A stretch of DNA of 64,000 nt. Origin: Sideroxydans sp. (GTDB lineage Bacteria > Pseudomonadota > Gammaproteobacteria > Burkholderiales > Gallionellaceae). The position numbers and the translations under genes were made by a program. The stretch covers positions 1-64,000 of the forward strand of contig JAQTUV010000007.1 of NCBI GenBank assembly GCA_028707175.1, in the 5' to 3' direction. Below, in pieces: positions 50,475 to 58,235 of this stretch. Position 1 is the first letter of the stretch; each line of letters opens with the position of its first letter. The notes under the pieces are model-generated. The model was not told the origin of the DNA, ran no database searches, and saw only the letters and a list, made by a program, of their open reading frames with translations.

Positions 50475-52381
50475 CTCCTTCTTGGTCTTGCCGTTGTAGA
50501 TGTGATGACTGGCTCGGTATCCGCTGCCGAGCCAGTCATCACCACCTTGATCGCCCCCTGCGTTGGGTCGTCGCTGTGCCAGTCCGGACGCAATGTCACG
50601 ATTGCCTTGTAAAGGTGCGCGCAGATTTCACGGCTCATGGCCACAATCATGCCCTTGCCTTCCACTGCGGATGTGCGCGCCTCGAAATGTTGCACGATAT
50701 CTTTCGCTACTTGCTGAATGCGTGGCTCTGAGCCAACCAACTTTTCCAGTGCAGCCCACTTAGACTTCGCAGCTTCACGCGTCGCTGCGCTCTCCTCATC
50801 TTCGAACACCTCCTCAACATCATCGTTGAGTTGCTCAATCTGTGCTTGATTGATGTCCAGCTTGGCGAGACGACTCTCGTAATAGATCGGCACCGTCGCA
50901 CCATCATCCACCGCATCTTGTATGTCATAGATGCTGACGTAATCACCAAATACTGCGCGCGTGTCTTTGTCGTCGTTCTCCACTGGCGTGCCGGTAAAAC
51001 CCACAAAAGTTGCATGCGGCAGCGCGTCACGCAAATGCTTGGCGAATCCGTATTTGAACTTGCCAGTTTTCTTATCCAGCACAGCATTAAAGCCGTACTG
51101 CGAACGGTGCGCCTCGTCAGCGATCACCACGATATTGGTACGCTGTGTCAGCGTGGGGAACACTTCCTCATCCTTACTTGGCGCGAACTTCTGCATCGTT
51201 GTAAAAATAATCCCACCTGATGGACGCCCATCCAGCAGCACGCGCAATGCGTCTCGATCTTCAGCCTGTTGCGGCGTTTCTTTCAGCAGCGCACGCGCAC
51301 CGGTAAAAGTCTGGAACAACTGCCCGTCCAGATCGTTGCGGTCAGTCACCACCACGATGGTCGGATTGTGCATCTTCGGCTGTTGCATCAGCTTGCCGAC
51401 GAAGCACACCATCGAAATGCTCTTGCCCGAACCCTGCGTATGCCAAACGATGCCGCCCTTGCGCGAACCGGGCTTCACTTCCTTGCCGTAAGTCGCACGC
51501 ACCAGCTCCGCCGTATTGGGCAGCGGCCCTGTGGCCGCAACCACCGTCGCCCGCACCGCCTCGCGGACCGCATGGAACTGGTGATAGCCCGCAATCTTTT
51601 TGACGATGCCATCCTCGCCTTGTTCGTAAAGGATGAAATAACGCAAGTAATCCAGCAGCAGATCGGGCGCGAAGAATCCGCGCACCATCTTCTCCAGCTC
51701 GAACTCCAGCAAAGGCTTATCGTTCTCACTGCGCAAGGTGCGCCAAGGCAGATAGCGCTCGCGGTCTGCAGTGAGCGAACCCACGCGCGCCAGCAAACCA
51801 TCCGAAATCACCAGCGCCTCGTTGAACACAAACAGATCGGAAATTTCCGCCTTATACGTTTCCAGTTGATTGAACGCAGACCAGATGTCCGCCTGCTCGG
51901 CAGCCGGATTTTTCAGCTCGATTACTGAGATGGGCAAACCGTTGATGAAGCACACCAGATCGGGGCGGCGTGGCTGCTTAATACCCTGAATGGTGAACTG
52001 ATTCACCACCAAAAAGCGATTGTTCTCGGCATGCTCAAAATCCATCAGCCGCACGCGGTCACCGCGTTTCACGCCGTCAACTTCCACCTCCACCGCCACA
52101 CCGTCCAGCAACAGCTCGTGAAAGCTGCGGTTACTCTGAAGCAGCGAAGGCTCGTGCAGCTTGCTCACCCGATGCGCCACCTCATCTAGCACCGATTCCG
52201 GCACACCCGGATTCAGTCGGCGCAACGCATCAAGCAGACGCTCTGCCAGCACTACCTGCCTGTAGTCTGCGCGCTCAGGTGCTGTGCCATCCGGCGCAAT
52301 GTCCGGACCATAGCAATATTCCCAGCCGCAGTCCTGAAACCAAGTAAGGGCAAGTTGTTCTAGCTGATCTTCGTTAATCAT
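50438..52381 (-). CDS. hsdR: Type I restriction enzyme HsdR, N-terminal part (frameshifted)
   Basis: Restriction and translocation subunit. From the ATG at 52381 there are 647 residues. The nuclease domain has [20 protein letters not shown], a PD-(D/E)xK site. The helicase motor has WHTQGSGKS (Walker A), [13 protein letters not shown] (DEAH motif) and VGFTGTP (motif III). The frame fails after VVMTGSAAD, where family members continue with a WQPH segment; the remaining residues to the stop are out of frame. The break coincides with a 16-bp inverted repeat. The start overlaps the upstream AlbA_2 gene by eight bases. As it stands, restriction should be inactive unless the frame is restored. Confidence 0.93.
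   Translation of the reverse strand: MINEDQLEQLALTWFQDCGWEYCYGPDIAPDGTAPERADYRQVVLAERLLDALRRLNPGVPESVLDEVAHRVSKLHEPSLLQSNRSFHELLLDGVAVEVEVDGVKRGDRVRLMDFEHAENNRFLVVNQFTIQGIKQPRRPDLVCFINGLPISVIELKNPAAEQADIWSAFNQLETYKAEISDLFVFNEALVISDGLLARVGSLTADRERYLPWRTLRSENDKPLLEFELEKMVRGFFAPDLLLDYLRYFILYEQGEDGIVKKIAGYHQFHAVREAVRATVVAATGPLPNTAELVRATYGKEVKPGSRKGGIVWHTQGSGKSISMVCFVGKLMQQPKMHNPTIVVVTDRNDLDGQLFQTFTGARALLKETPQQAEDRDALRVLLDGRPSGGIIFTTMQKFAPSKDEEVFPTLTQRTNIVVIADEAHRSQYGFNAVLDKKTGKFKYGFAKHLRDALPHATFVGFTGTPVENDDKDTRAVFGDYVSIYDIQDAVDDGATVPIYYESRLAKLDINQAQIEQLNDDVEEVFEDEESAATREAAKSKWAALEKLVGSEPRIQQVAKDIVQHFEARTSAVEGKGMIVAMSREICAHLYKAIVTLRPDWHSDDPTQGAIKVVMTGSAADTEPVITSTTARPRRSWRSVSRIQKIR
50502..50542. 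repeat. Perfect 16-bp inverted repeat at the hsdR frameshift
   Basis: GTGATGACTGGCTCGG (50502-50517), spacer TATCCGCTG, then its exact reverse complement (50527-50542). On the coding strand the arm that encodes VMTGS has been copied in inverted form over the place where the WQP codons are expected. The net length leaves the frame off by one class. Confidence 0.9.
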
Positions 52382-54356
52382 TGCTACTGCCCTTATTGCT
52401 GGTATATGCCTGCTGCGGATGCGTCGGCACTGTTGGGAAGGCCAAAGCCAGATGGCCGCTATCAACCAAAGGCTTCAAAGTATTTTTTCTCAACGCTTCC
52501 GGTTTGCGATTCACAAGCTCCGCCAACACTTGCTGCGTCAGATAAACATCCTTGCATAGCCTTGTAAGAATTCTTGTCATTTCATCCGGAGCCATTCGAG
52601 GTTTATTTCTAGCTTCCTCGGCTACGGACATTAGCTCCTGTCGCAGAGTATCTGGCAGTAGAGCAATGTTATCTATCAAGGGCTTGTTTAACCCTTTGAC
52701 CAGCAGGTGGCCATCTTCATGGCGGGCCGATTTGGGCTGTATGCAGTCGTTATGTCCGGAGCTCAGATCGTTATGTCCGGAGCTCAAATCTGAGGGGGAA
52801 TCCTGAGCTCCGGACATAAAGCTACCGTCACCAAACGCTTGATCGGGCGTCGGCAGATTTTGCCCCGGCAGATGGTAAACCGTGCCTTTACCATGCCCAC
52901 TAGATTCCAAAATTTCTGATTTAACCAGTCTCTGGAAAGCCAACGTCAGATCATGTGCATGTTCCGTGGAAATTTCCGCCATACGCCTATGAGTAACGGT
53001 TTGCTCTGTCGCTGCCGCTGCAAGAATCAATTGCTCCAGATGTGGCAAGTGGTCGAACATCTTGCCCAAGCTCTCCCGCAATTCGCGAACCGCCCCTTCC
53101 GGCAACAAACTTAACATCCTGAGCTCAAGCAGCGTTTGCTCCGATGGTTGTTCTTTTTCCACCAGCAATGGAGCACGCCAATGCTGGCTATCCCACCCTT
53201 GATATATCTTCGGTATCCCCGACCCGGCCTGCTCACCCAGACCGATATAGCGGAACATCTGATGCAGCAAACGATTACGGCAATCACTATCACCACCGGC
53301 AACGGCAATTTCCTGCGGCACCCGCATCAAACCTGGATTGCGGAAACCAAACATATCTGGGCGCTTAACCACCAGAACCGAGGCCCGCCCTGAATAGTCC
53401 GCATGTACAAGCGTATTGACCAAAGCTTCACGCAATGCCTGATGCACCGCCGTATCGTCCTTGCGCAAATCGCCTTCCAGCGAGAAGGGCACCTTCAAAT
53501 CACTCGTCAGCTTTTTAATCACCCGCCGGTAAAAATCAAACAGATTGCCGGACCACGAACCATCCAGCGTCAACCGATCAACCCAACGCGCCTCAGTCTT
53601 GGCCTCGGCACGCTCCTGATAGTCGAGCATATAGTTAGGAAACGCCTCTTGAATGGAAGGCAGTCGACCGAACATCAGCAGCCCGGCGCGAGTGAATCCA
53701 CCTTGCCCCGTCTCCCGATCTATCCGCCAAGCACCAATATTCCGCATAAAGGTTTGCGGATCGCCCTGATTCCACGGATGGTCTGGTGAGCGAGCTGCAT
53801 AAAGATTGCGGTAAGCATTGAAACTCTCTACATCGATATCATTCAGACCGTAGCCTTGGAGAATCTCGTTGTCGCGGCTATCTTCCACCTGCTCCGCCAG
53901 CATGCGACGCACGCTTTCTTCATCGCATTGATAATCGCCGCTGTTCTGCCTTTTATAAGTGCCCGTTATCGGATTGCCACCGATGTAAACCGGCCGACTC
54001 TTACGGGCTGCCCTCGGCACATGAATGCGAATCACCGACTGCCCGTCAAGATCAATCACCTGCACATGTTGCTCATTCAGCAGATTGGCGCTCACCTTCT
54101 GCGAGTTGTTCAGGTTATTCCAAAGTTCTTCGATGACCCTGCCATGATTCACGATGCCATGAATCTGAAACCGCCCCGCATTTTCTTTCACGCCAAGCAA
54201 CACATCGCCACCATAGCTGTTAGCCAATGCGCTATAGGTCGCCCAAAAGTCCTTCGGCAGCTCACCCTTGCCATCGCGCCCTGCCGCCAGCTTGCATTCC
54301 ACCTCGAAACTTTCTCGGAGTGCCTCAATATCGGCAATGGATTTAATTTCAAGCAT
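52374..54356 (-). CDS. AlbA_2 / HATPase_c_4 ATP-binding protein of the RM operon
   Basis: The 660 residues begin with an AlbA_2 (Schlafen-type) domain at about 8-140 (ESFEVECKLAAGRDGKGELP, SYGGDVLLGVKENAG). A GHKL-like ATPase region, HATPase_c_4, follows at about 290-410 (QALREALVNTLVHADYSGRA, then GEQAGSGIPKIY). The rest is winged-helix-like segments. This is the COG2865 type, often called a transcriptional regulator and frequently found inside type I RM loci. Its action there is not established; it may regulate the operon or be a defence component. A low-complexity linker has a 7-residue tandem repeat. It overlaps hsdR by eight bases. Confidence 0.85.
   Translation of the reverse strand: MLEIKSIADIEALRESFEVECKLAAGRDGKGELPKDFWATYSALANSYGGDVLLGVKENAGRFQIHGIVNHGRVIEELWNNLNNSQKVSANLLNEQHVQVIDLDGQSVIRIHVPRAARKSRPVYIGGNPITGTYKRQNSGDYQCDEESVRRMLAEQVEDSRDNEILQGYGLNDIDVESFNAYRNLYAARSPDHPWNQGDPQTFMRNIGAWRIDRETGQGGFTRAGLLMFGRLPSIQEAFPNYMLDYQERAEAKTEARWVDRLTLDGSWSGNLFDFYRRVIKKLTSDLKVPFSLEGDLRKDDTAVHQALREALVNTLVHADYSGRASVLVVKRPDMFGFRNPGLMRVPQEIAVAGGDSDCRNRLLHQMFRYIGLGEQAGSGIPKIYQGWDSQHWRAPLLVEKEQPSEQTLLELRMLSLLPEGAVRELRESLGKMFDHLPHLEQLILAAAATEQTVTHRRMAEISTEHAHDLTLAFQRLVKSEILESSGHGKGTVYHLPGQNLPTPDQAFGDGSFMSGAQDSPSDLSSGHNDLSSGHNDCIQPKSARHEDGHLLVKGLNKPLIDNIALLPDTLRQELMSVAEEARNKPRMAPDEMTRILTRLCKDVYLTQQVLAELVNRKPEALRKNTLKPLVDSGHLALAFPTVPTHPQQAYTSNKGSSND
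52749..52819. repeat. 21-bp tandem repeat and 16-bp inverted repeat within the AlbA_2 gene
   Basis: Two 21-base units (52749-52769 and 52770-52790) differ at one base and encode DLSSGHN twice. TTATGTCCGGAGCTCA at 52771-52786 is followed after 17 bases by its exact reverse complement at 52804-52819. Confidence 0.85.
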
Positions 54357-54376
54357 CAGGCTCCTCCATCACACAA

Positions 54377-54450
54377 GCGATCCAGCGCGATGCCTAGTCC
54401 GCAGCAATACCCAACCCACATTCTGGAACCAGGTGTGTGTGAGTTGTTTA
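54377..54450 (-). pseudogene. Decayed duplicate of the hsdR 5' end
   Basis: The 120-base gap between the PD-(D/E)XK gene and the AlbA_2 gene contains a sequence that aligns with 52286-52361, codons about 7-31 of hsdR. By eye roughly two thirds of positions match, with a two-base deletion. Translated, KQLTHTWFQNVGW matches [13 protein letters not shown], and after the deletion YCCGLGIALD matches [10 protein letters not shown]. It is not translatable as a gene. Confidence 0.75.
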
Positions 54451-54476
54451 AAGTGGTCTCGGCTATCACAAAATTG

Positions 54477-55685
54477 TCACCACCAAGTGCCGGCTAACTG
54501 ATTACCCTTAAACCAGAGCAATCGTATTTCAGCGTACCTAAGTAAATCTTTAACGTTTGCTTCCGGCTCTTTGGGAAGTAAAACAGCCATATCGACTTTA
54601 TCTCGATTGTCTAACTGCCGATGGTAATCAAGCAGTTGTCCTATTGCCATCCGCACATCCGATATTTCAGTGCTGGATTTCACCTCAATGAGCAAGTCAG
54701 ACATGCCGTCGTAATCCGTAACCAAGGCATCGTATCTACACTTCTGATCGCTCCCCTCGACGATCTTGCCTTTTCCGATAAAGACACGCAGCAATTGGTT
54801 GGTCAGATCATTGTGTATTCTCTTCGCCTTCACCGACAGGTTCTTCTTCAGCACCTCATAATCATCTGCGTCCTTAGGCGGTAAATCTCTGCTCTTAGGC
54901 GTAACCAACTTAAACTTGTTTTTCAGTTGTTGAATTTCTTTTGAATCCCATTTTCGAAGTTGATCAAGGTCTGCCGCGTCTTTTACGCCTTTACTTCCTA
55001 ACAACGATACTAGCGCCGAATACTTAACAGCAAGCTTGGCCTTATTGACATCAAATTCACGCAACAGGTTTACCACGTTGACTGATCCGTTAATAATCGG
55101 GAAACGTAAATTAGGATCAAGACAAAAACAAAGGGGGGAAAGCAGATATTCCGGATGTGCGGCACGTTCCCCACTGGGGGAAGGTATTGGGCTTAAGCTG
55201 CTTATTTTTTCTGCAATTAGCACACCCTGATTATCTGATTCCGATGAATATGTATCCTTCAAAATTGCCGATATCTTCGACCGATTTGCCCGTATCCAAT
55301 CCAGAGAAGAATTCCGATAGGCCTTATAAAAATTGGTAAATCCCGTACTACCCTCAATGATGGGCTTTACCTTTGATGCTGGTTCGCCCGTGATTGCCTG
55401 TATGTCTTTTGATACATCTGATAATGACCACCCAGAATAATCCCGATTAAAAATCGTACCGAGTGCTGGTAGTTTGGTGCTTATCACGTAACTGCTATCA
55501 GTCACTGCCTGCTCATAGTTCTTTGTAATCCACGTAAGCTTGACCAAGGCGTGCATCGTCTCAGCCTTCACACTTGATGTCCGGCTTAGATACTCATAAC
55601 AAAACCTGACCAATTGAGACGTAAGCCGCTGCTTCTTGGACCAGACATCCGCGTAAGAATGCTTCTTTAGCGATTTAAGACTCAC
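54477..55685 (-). CDS. Unrecognised protein with a C-terminal PD-(D/E)XK nuclease-like domain
   Basis: The 402 residues are not in a family I know. The C-terminal 90 show the layout of a restriction-endonuclease fold: RYDALVTDYDGMSDLLIEVK, with Asp319 or Asp330, Glu334 and Lys336 as possible metal ligands, and Gln350 in GQLLDYHR as the helix residue seen in several PD-(D/E)XK groups. The first 300 are mixed and basic. The GTG start at 55685 overlaps the FRG gene by 11 bases. At about residues 167-190 an odd Pro/Ser-rich insert (SPIPSPSGERAAHPEYLL) looks like a palindromic repeat read in frame. It could be a second nuclease of this locus. Confidence 0.75.
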   Translation of the reverse strand: MSLKSLKKHSYADVWSKKQRLTSQLVRFCYEYLSRTSSVKAETMHALVKLTWITKNYEQAVTDSSYVISTKLPALGTIFNRDYSGWSLSDVSKDIQAITGEPASKVKPIIEGSTGFTNFYKAYRNSSLDWIRANRSKISAILKDTYSSESDNQGVLIAEKISSLSPIPSPSGERAAHPEYLLSPLCFCLDPNLRFPIINGSVNVVNLLREFDVNKAKLAVKYSALVSLLGSKGVKDAADLDQLRKWDSKEIQQLKNKFKLVTPKSRDLPPKDADDYEVLKKNLSVKAKRIHNDLTNQLLRVFIGKGKIVEGSDQKCRYDALVTDYDGMSDLLIEVKSSTEISDVRMAIGQLLDYHRQLDNRDKVDMAVLLPKEPEANVKDLLRYAEIRLLWFKGNQLAGTWW

Positions 55686-56916
55686 TCTGCCCCTCCGTAA
55701 TCTTTACGGGCACGACCACTTCAAACAATTTATCCAACACCTCTTCCCGCACGCTTGCTGGATACCCATATTTCCGCAACACCACCCTTGCCGCATTGCG
55801 CATCGCGGCCTTGATGCTTTCGCGCTTCTCCCAATCGACATATTGGTTTCTGGCGATTTCCGCAGCCAGTTCGCGGGCGATAAGCTCCAGACGCGATGCC
55901 TCTACCTGTGCACTATCTGTTGGTGCAGACAAGACCTTTTGGAATTCGGCAATCAATGCTTCAGCTGGCTCGACCTCTATTTCTTCGGTAATTTCCGGCA
56001 GTGGCTTCTCAGTTTCTTGCTGCTTACGTTTGACAATCTCCTCCTCGCGCATTTGCTGCGCCTCTTCCGCCACCATGATGTTGCAGAACGAGGAAGCTCC
56101 AATCAGGTCAGGGAACAGGCTGGCATGGTGCACGTTCATCATGCGTAAATGACGCAAACAATCCGTTCGGTCTTCGTTTGGAATATAGATTTTGCACAGA
56201 TAATTGGACAAAACTTCGGCCTCGTCATCCTCAGGCACATCCTGCAACACCTCATCCTGCAAGGACTGAATTAAGAAATTTTCCAGCGTATTTCCATAAG
56301 AAGTATATGTGAACAACCCAGCCTGATTCACCAGACGACCATGATCATCCTTACGCGGTTCAAGGACGCTCACATCCGGACACTGATCCGCTGCCTCAAC
56401 ATGCGTTTTGTTCAGCACGTAGATCGCACGGTATGGATTTTCCAATTCACCCTGTCTCGGATCATCCACCTCAAATGCAAAGAACAAGGCCACATAGGGC
56501 GAATATGTCCAATCTAGCAGCGGCGTCAGCAAACCGTGATGCTGCCCCACCGACCATAGTTCATATTCTTCTTCCATCTCAACTAATGTTCGGTCTGAAA
56601 GGCGACCGCGCACCGCACGTCGGAACAAGCGCAGCTGTGCATCGGCCACTTCTTGAGTAATGATCCGACGTGTATCAAATCTCCCAAGCGATGGTGTCAG
56701 CGGCCAGTCATAGCGGCGGTGACCGCGAAAAATCAGTTGTGTCTTGGGTCGATTAAAGAAGGGAGCCTCCAACAACTCTGGCAATTTCCTCCAACTTGAT
56801 ACTCGCGTTACCGGTATACGCCCGCTAACTAAATCACCTGTGACTGCAAACACAGGCCACTCCGGCACGTTATCGAAGTGTTTTGTGTCAAGCATTTCTT
56901 CGGGCTGATCACTCAT
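55675..56916 (-). CDS. FRG-domain protein with an HsdR-type C-terminal domain
   Basis: The 413 residues contain an FRG domain at about 35-220: QLIFRGHRRYDWPLTPSLGR with the naming F-R-G, and LWSVGQHHGLLTPLLDWTYS. FRG domains are of unknown function and are common in defence loci. After a Glu/Lys-rich linker (about 275-310), residues about 340-390 match the C-terminus of the HsdR in this operon: VDWEKRESIKAAMRNAARVV followed by LRKYGYP against [20 protein letters not shown] followed by LRRHKYP, 14 of 27 identical. I infer that this protein docks onto HsdM/HsdS as HsdR does. The start overlaps the hsdS stop (ATGA). Confidence 0.85.
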   Translation of the reverse strand: MSDQPEEMLDTKHFDNVPEWPVFAVTGDLVSGRIPVTRVSSWRKLPELLEAPFFNRPKTQLIFRGHRRYDWPLTPSLGRFDTRRIITQEVADAQLRLFRRAVRGRLSDRTLVEMEEEYELWSVGQHHGLLTPLLDWTYSPYVALFFAFEVDDPRQGELENPYRAIYVLNKTHVEAADQCPDVSVLEPRKDDHGRLVNQAGLFTYTSYGNTLENFLIQSLQDEVLQDVPEDDEAEVLSNYLCKIYIPNEDRTDCLRHLRMMNVHHASLFPDLIGASSFCNIMVAEEAQQMREEEIVKRKQQETEKPLPEITEEIEVEPAEALIAEFQKVLSAPTDSAQVEASRLELIARELAAEIARNQYVDWEKRESIKAAMRNAARVVLRKYGYPASVREEVLDKLFEVVVPVKITEGQSES

Positions 56917-58235
56917 GTATCACCTGTAACCGGAACGCGTAATTCGCCGGTGAGTAGCTTTGGAAGCAATGCATCGCGAGCATCTGCCAAGCCGATGTTC
57001 TGTACATTAATGGCGGAAGTTTTTCGCCTAAGGTCAAGCACACATTCATCGAAATGATTCCGCAAGGCGATTGGCGGCATCAACACTGAAAGAGCGCCTA
57101 GCCGAGTCCGTGACAACTCAGTCTGGCCCGTACTTCCCTCCCCTAGCGCTTCAATCTCGGCTTGCCGTTCCAGCAACACCACGCCCAAATAATTCCAAGA
57201 TACTTTCTGCGCGTCTGCGCGCACAACGGTGACATGAGAATCAACAATCGTTGGTTCATCTATTACGAGTATTTGTGCAACACGACCAAGTGTTCCTACA
57301 CCTGTCGAGTTAACGAGAATATCGCCTATCTTAATATCTCGATCATCCACACCACGTTGTGTTGGGTCATGACGCCGGCCTTTCGATGTATCGACATGAC
57401 TATCACGGACACACTTCTGGTTGAGAACCAGGATCCCTCCATCGTCAATGTACTTAGGCGAAATGCCACGACCGAGGTAGTTCGTTAACTGATCGAGCTG
57501 CTTCACTTCCCACCCCTCCGGTATCTCGCCGAGTTTGGAGACCACGAGGCGGTCGGGGAAGAGAGCGAGGAGTTCGGGGGTGAGGCCAAGGCGTTGGCAG
57601 ATGGATTCGGGCGGTTCGCCGTTCATCTTGGCGCGGACGGGATCAAAGCTCACGAACCACGACTTGAACAACGCCCGCGCGATGGCCTCCAGCGTTCCGT
57701 TCATGCGGCGGTTCAGTTCGATCTTGTCGTCGAACGCGCCAAGGATATGGGCGATTGCGCGTTGCTCTTCCGGTGATGGAAGGTTTACGCTCATGCGTTT
57801 CAAGTGCATTGGCCCAAAATGCTTAATTACGCTTCCTACCCCAGCAGCTTCAATCTGATGCTGAAAATCAGACGAAGCTAAGAGGTAACGAATAAATGGA
57901 GCAAAGACACGCCGATCACGCGGGCGCATCCGAATCAGACCCGTGTAGGCAATTGCGCCAATCCCATCTGAGCCAACAACTGCAACACGCCCTAGAGACG
58001 CAGACGTGCTAAGCAGTATGTCACCTTCTTGAAGCGCAAAATGCGACCATTTCTTTGCAACCATTTCAGGATCGAGGTAGTTACAACCATTCAGGATCGA
58101 CGCACCCACATCAAGACCTGCCAACCTAACAAGTGGCACGCCTTCTTCCCTAAAGTCCTTTGCGAGAATGCCCGGCCCTTCCTGAAAGTCTATGACTTCA
58201 GCAAACGGCCAATTCGTATATTCCTCACCCGCCAT
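56913..58235 (-). CDS. hsdS: Type I restriction-modification specificity subunit HsdS
   Basis: Recognises the two-part DNA target for methylation and restriction. The 440 residues form two target-recognition domains, about 5-160 and 245-395, separated by conserved helices: LPSPEEQRAIAHILGAFDDK and the LNRRMNGTLEAIARALFKSW segment, and by the closing ALLPKLLTGELRV. The target cannot be read from sequence. The ATG at 58235 overlaps hsdM by 11 bases; a longer frame to 58283 lies within hsdM. Confidence 0.95.
   Translation of the reverse strand: MAGEEYTNWPFAEVIDFQEGPGILAKDFREEGVPLVRLAGLDVGASILNGCNYLDPEMVAKKWSHFALQEGDILLSTSASLGRVAVVGSDGIGAIAYTGLIRMRPRDRRVFAPFIRYLLASSDFQHQIEAAGVGSVIKHFGPMHLKRMSVNLPSPEEQRAIAHILGAFDDKIELNRRMNGTLEAIARALFKSWFVSFDPVRAKMNGEPPESICQRLGLTPELLALFPDRLVVSKLGEIPEGWEVKQLDQLTNYLGRGISPKYIDDGGILVLNQKCVRDSHVDTSKGRRHDPTQRGVDDRDIKIGDILVNSTGVGTLGRVAQILVIDEPTIVDSHVTVVRADAQKVSWNYLGVVLLERQAEIEALGEGSTGQTELSRTRLGALSVLMPPIALRNHFDECVLDLRRKTSAINVQNIGLADARDALLPKLLTGELRVPVTGDT

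Noticed and set aside
49239-52381. hsdR halves as two separate functional proteins
   Set aside because: Neither half is a complete functional unit: helicase motifs are split between them, and the break coincides with an inverted copy of neighbouring sequence.
53856-54497. 213-codon plus-strand open frame across the gap before the AlbA_2 gene
   Set aside because: Mostly antisense to the AlbA_2 gene; the gap itself is explained by the decayed hsdR start.
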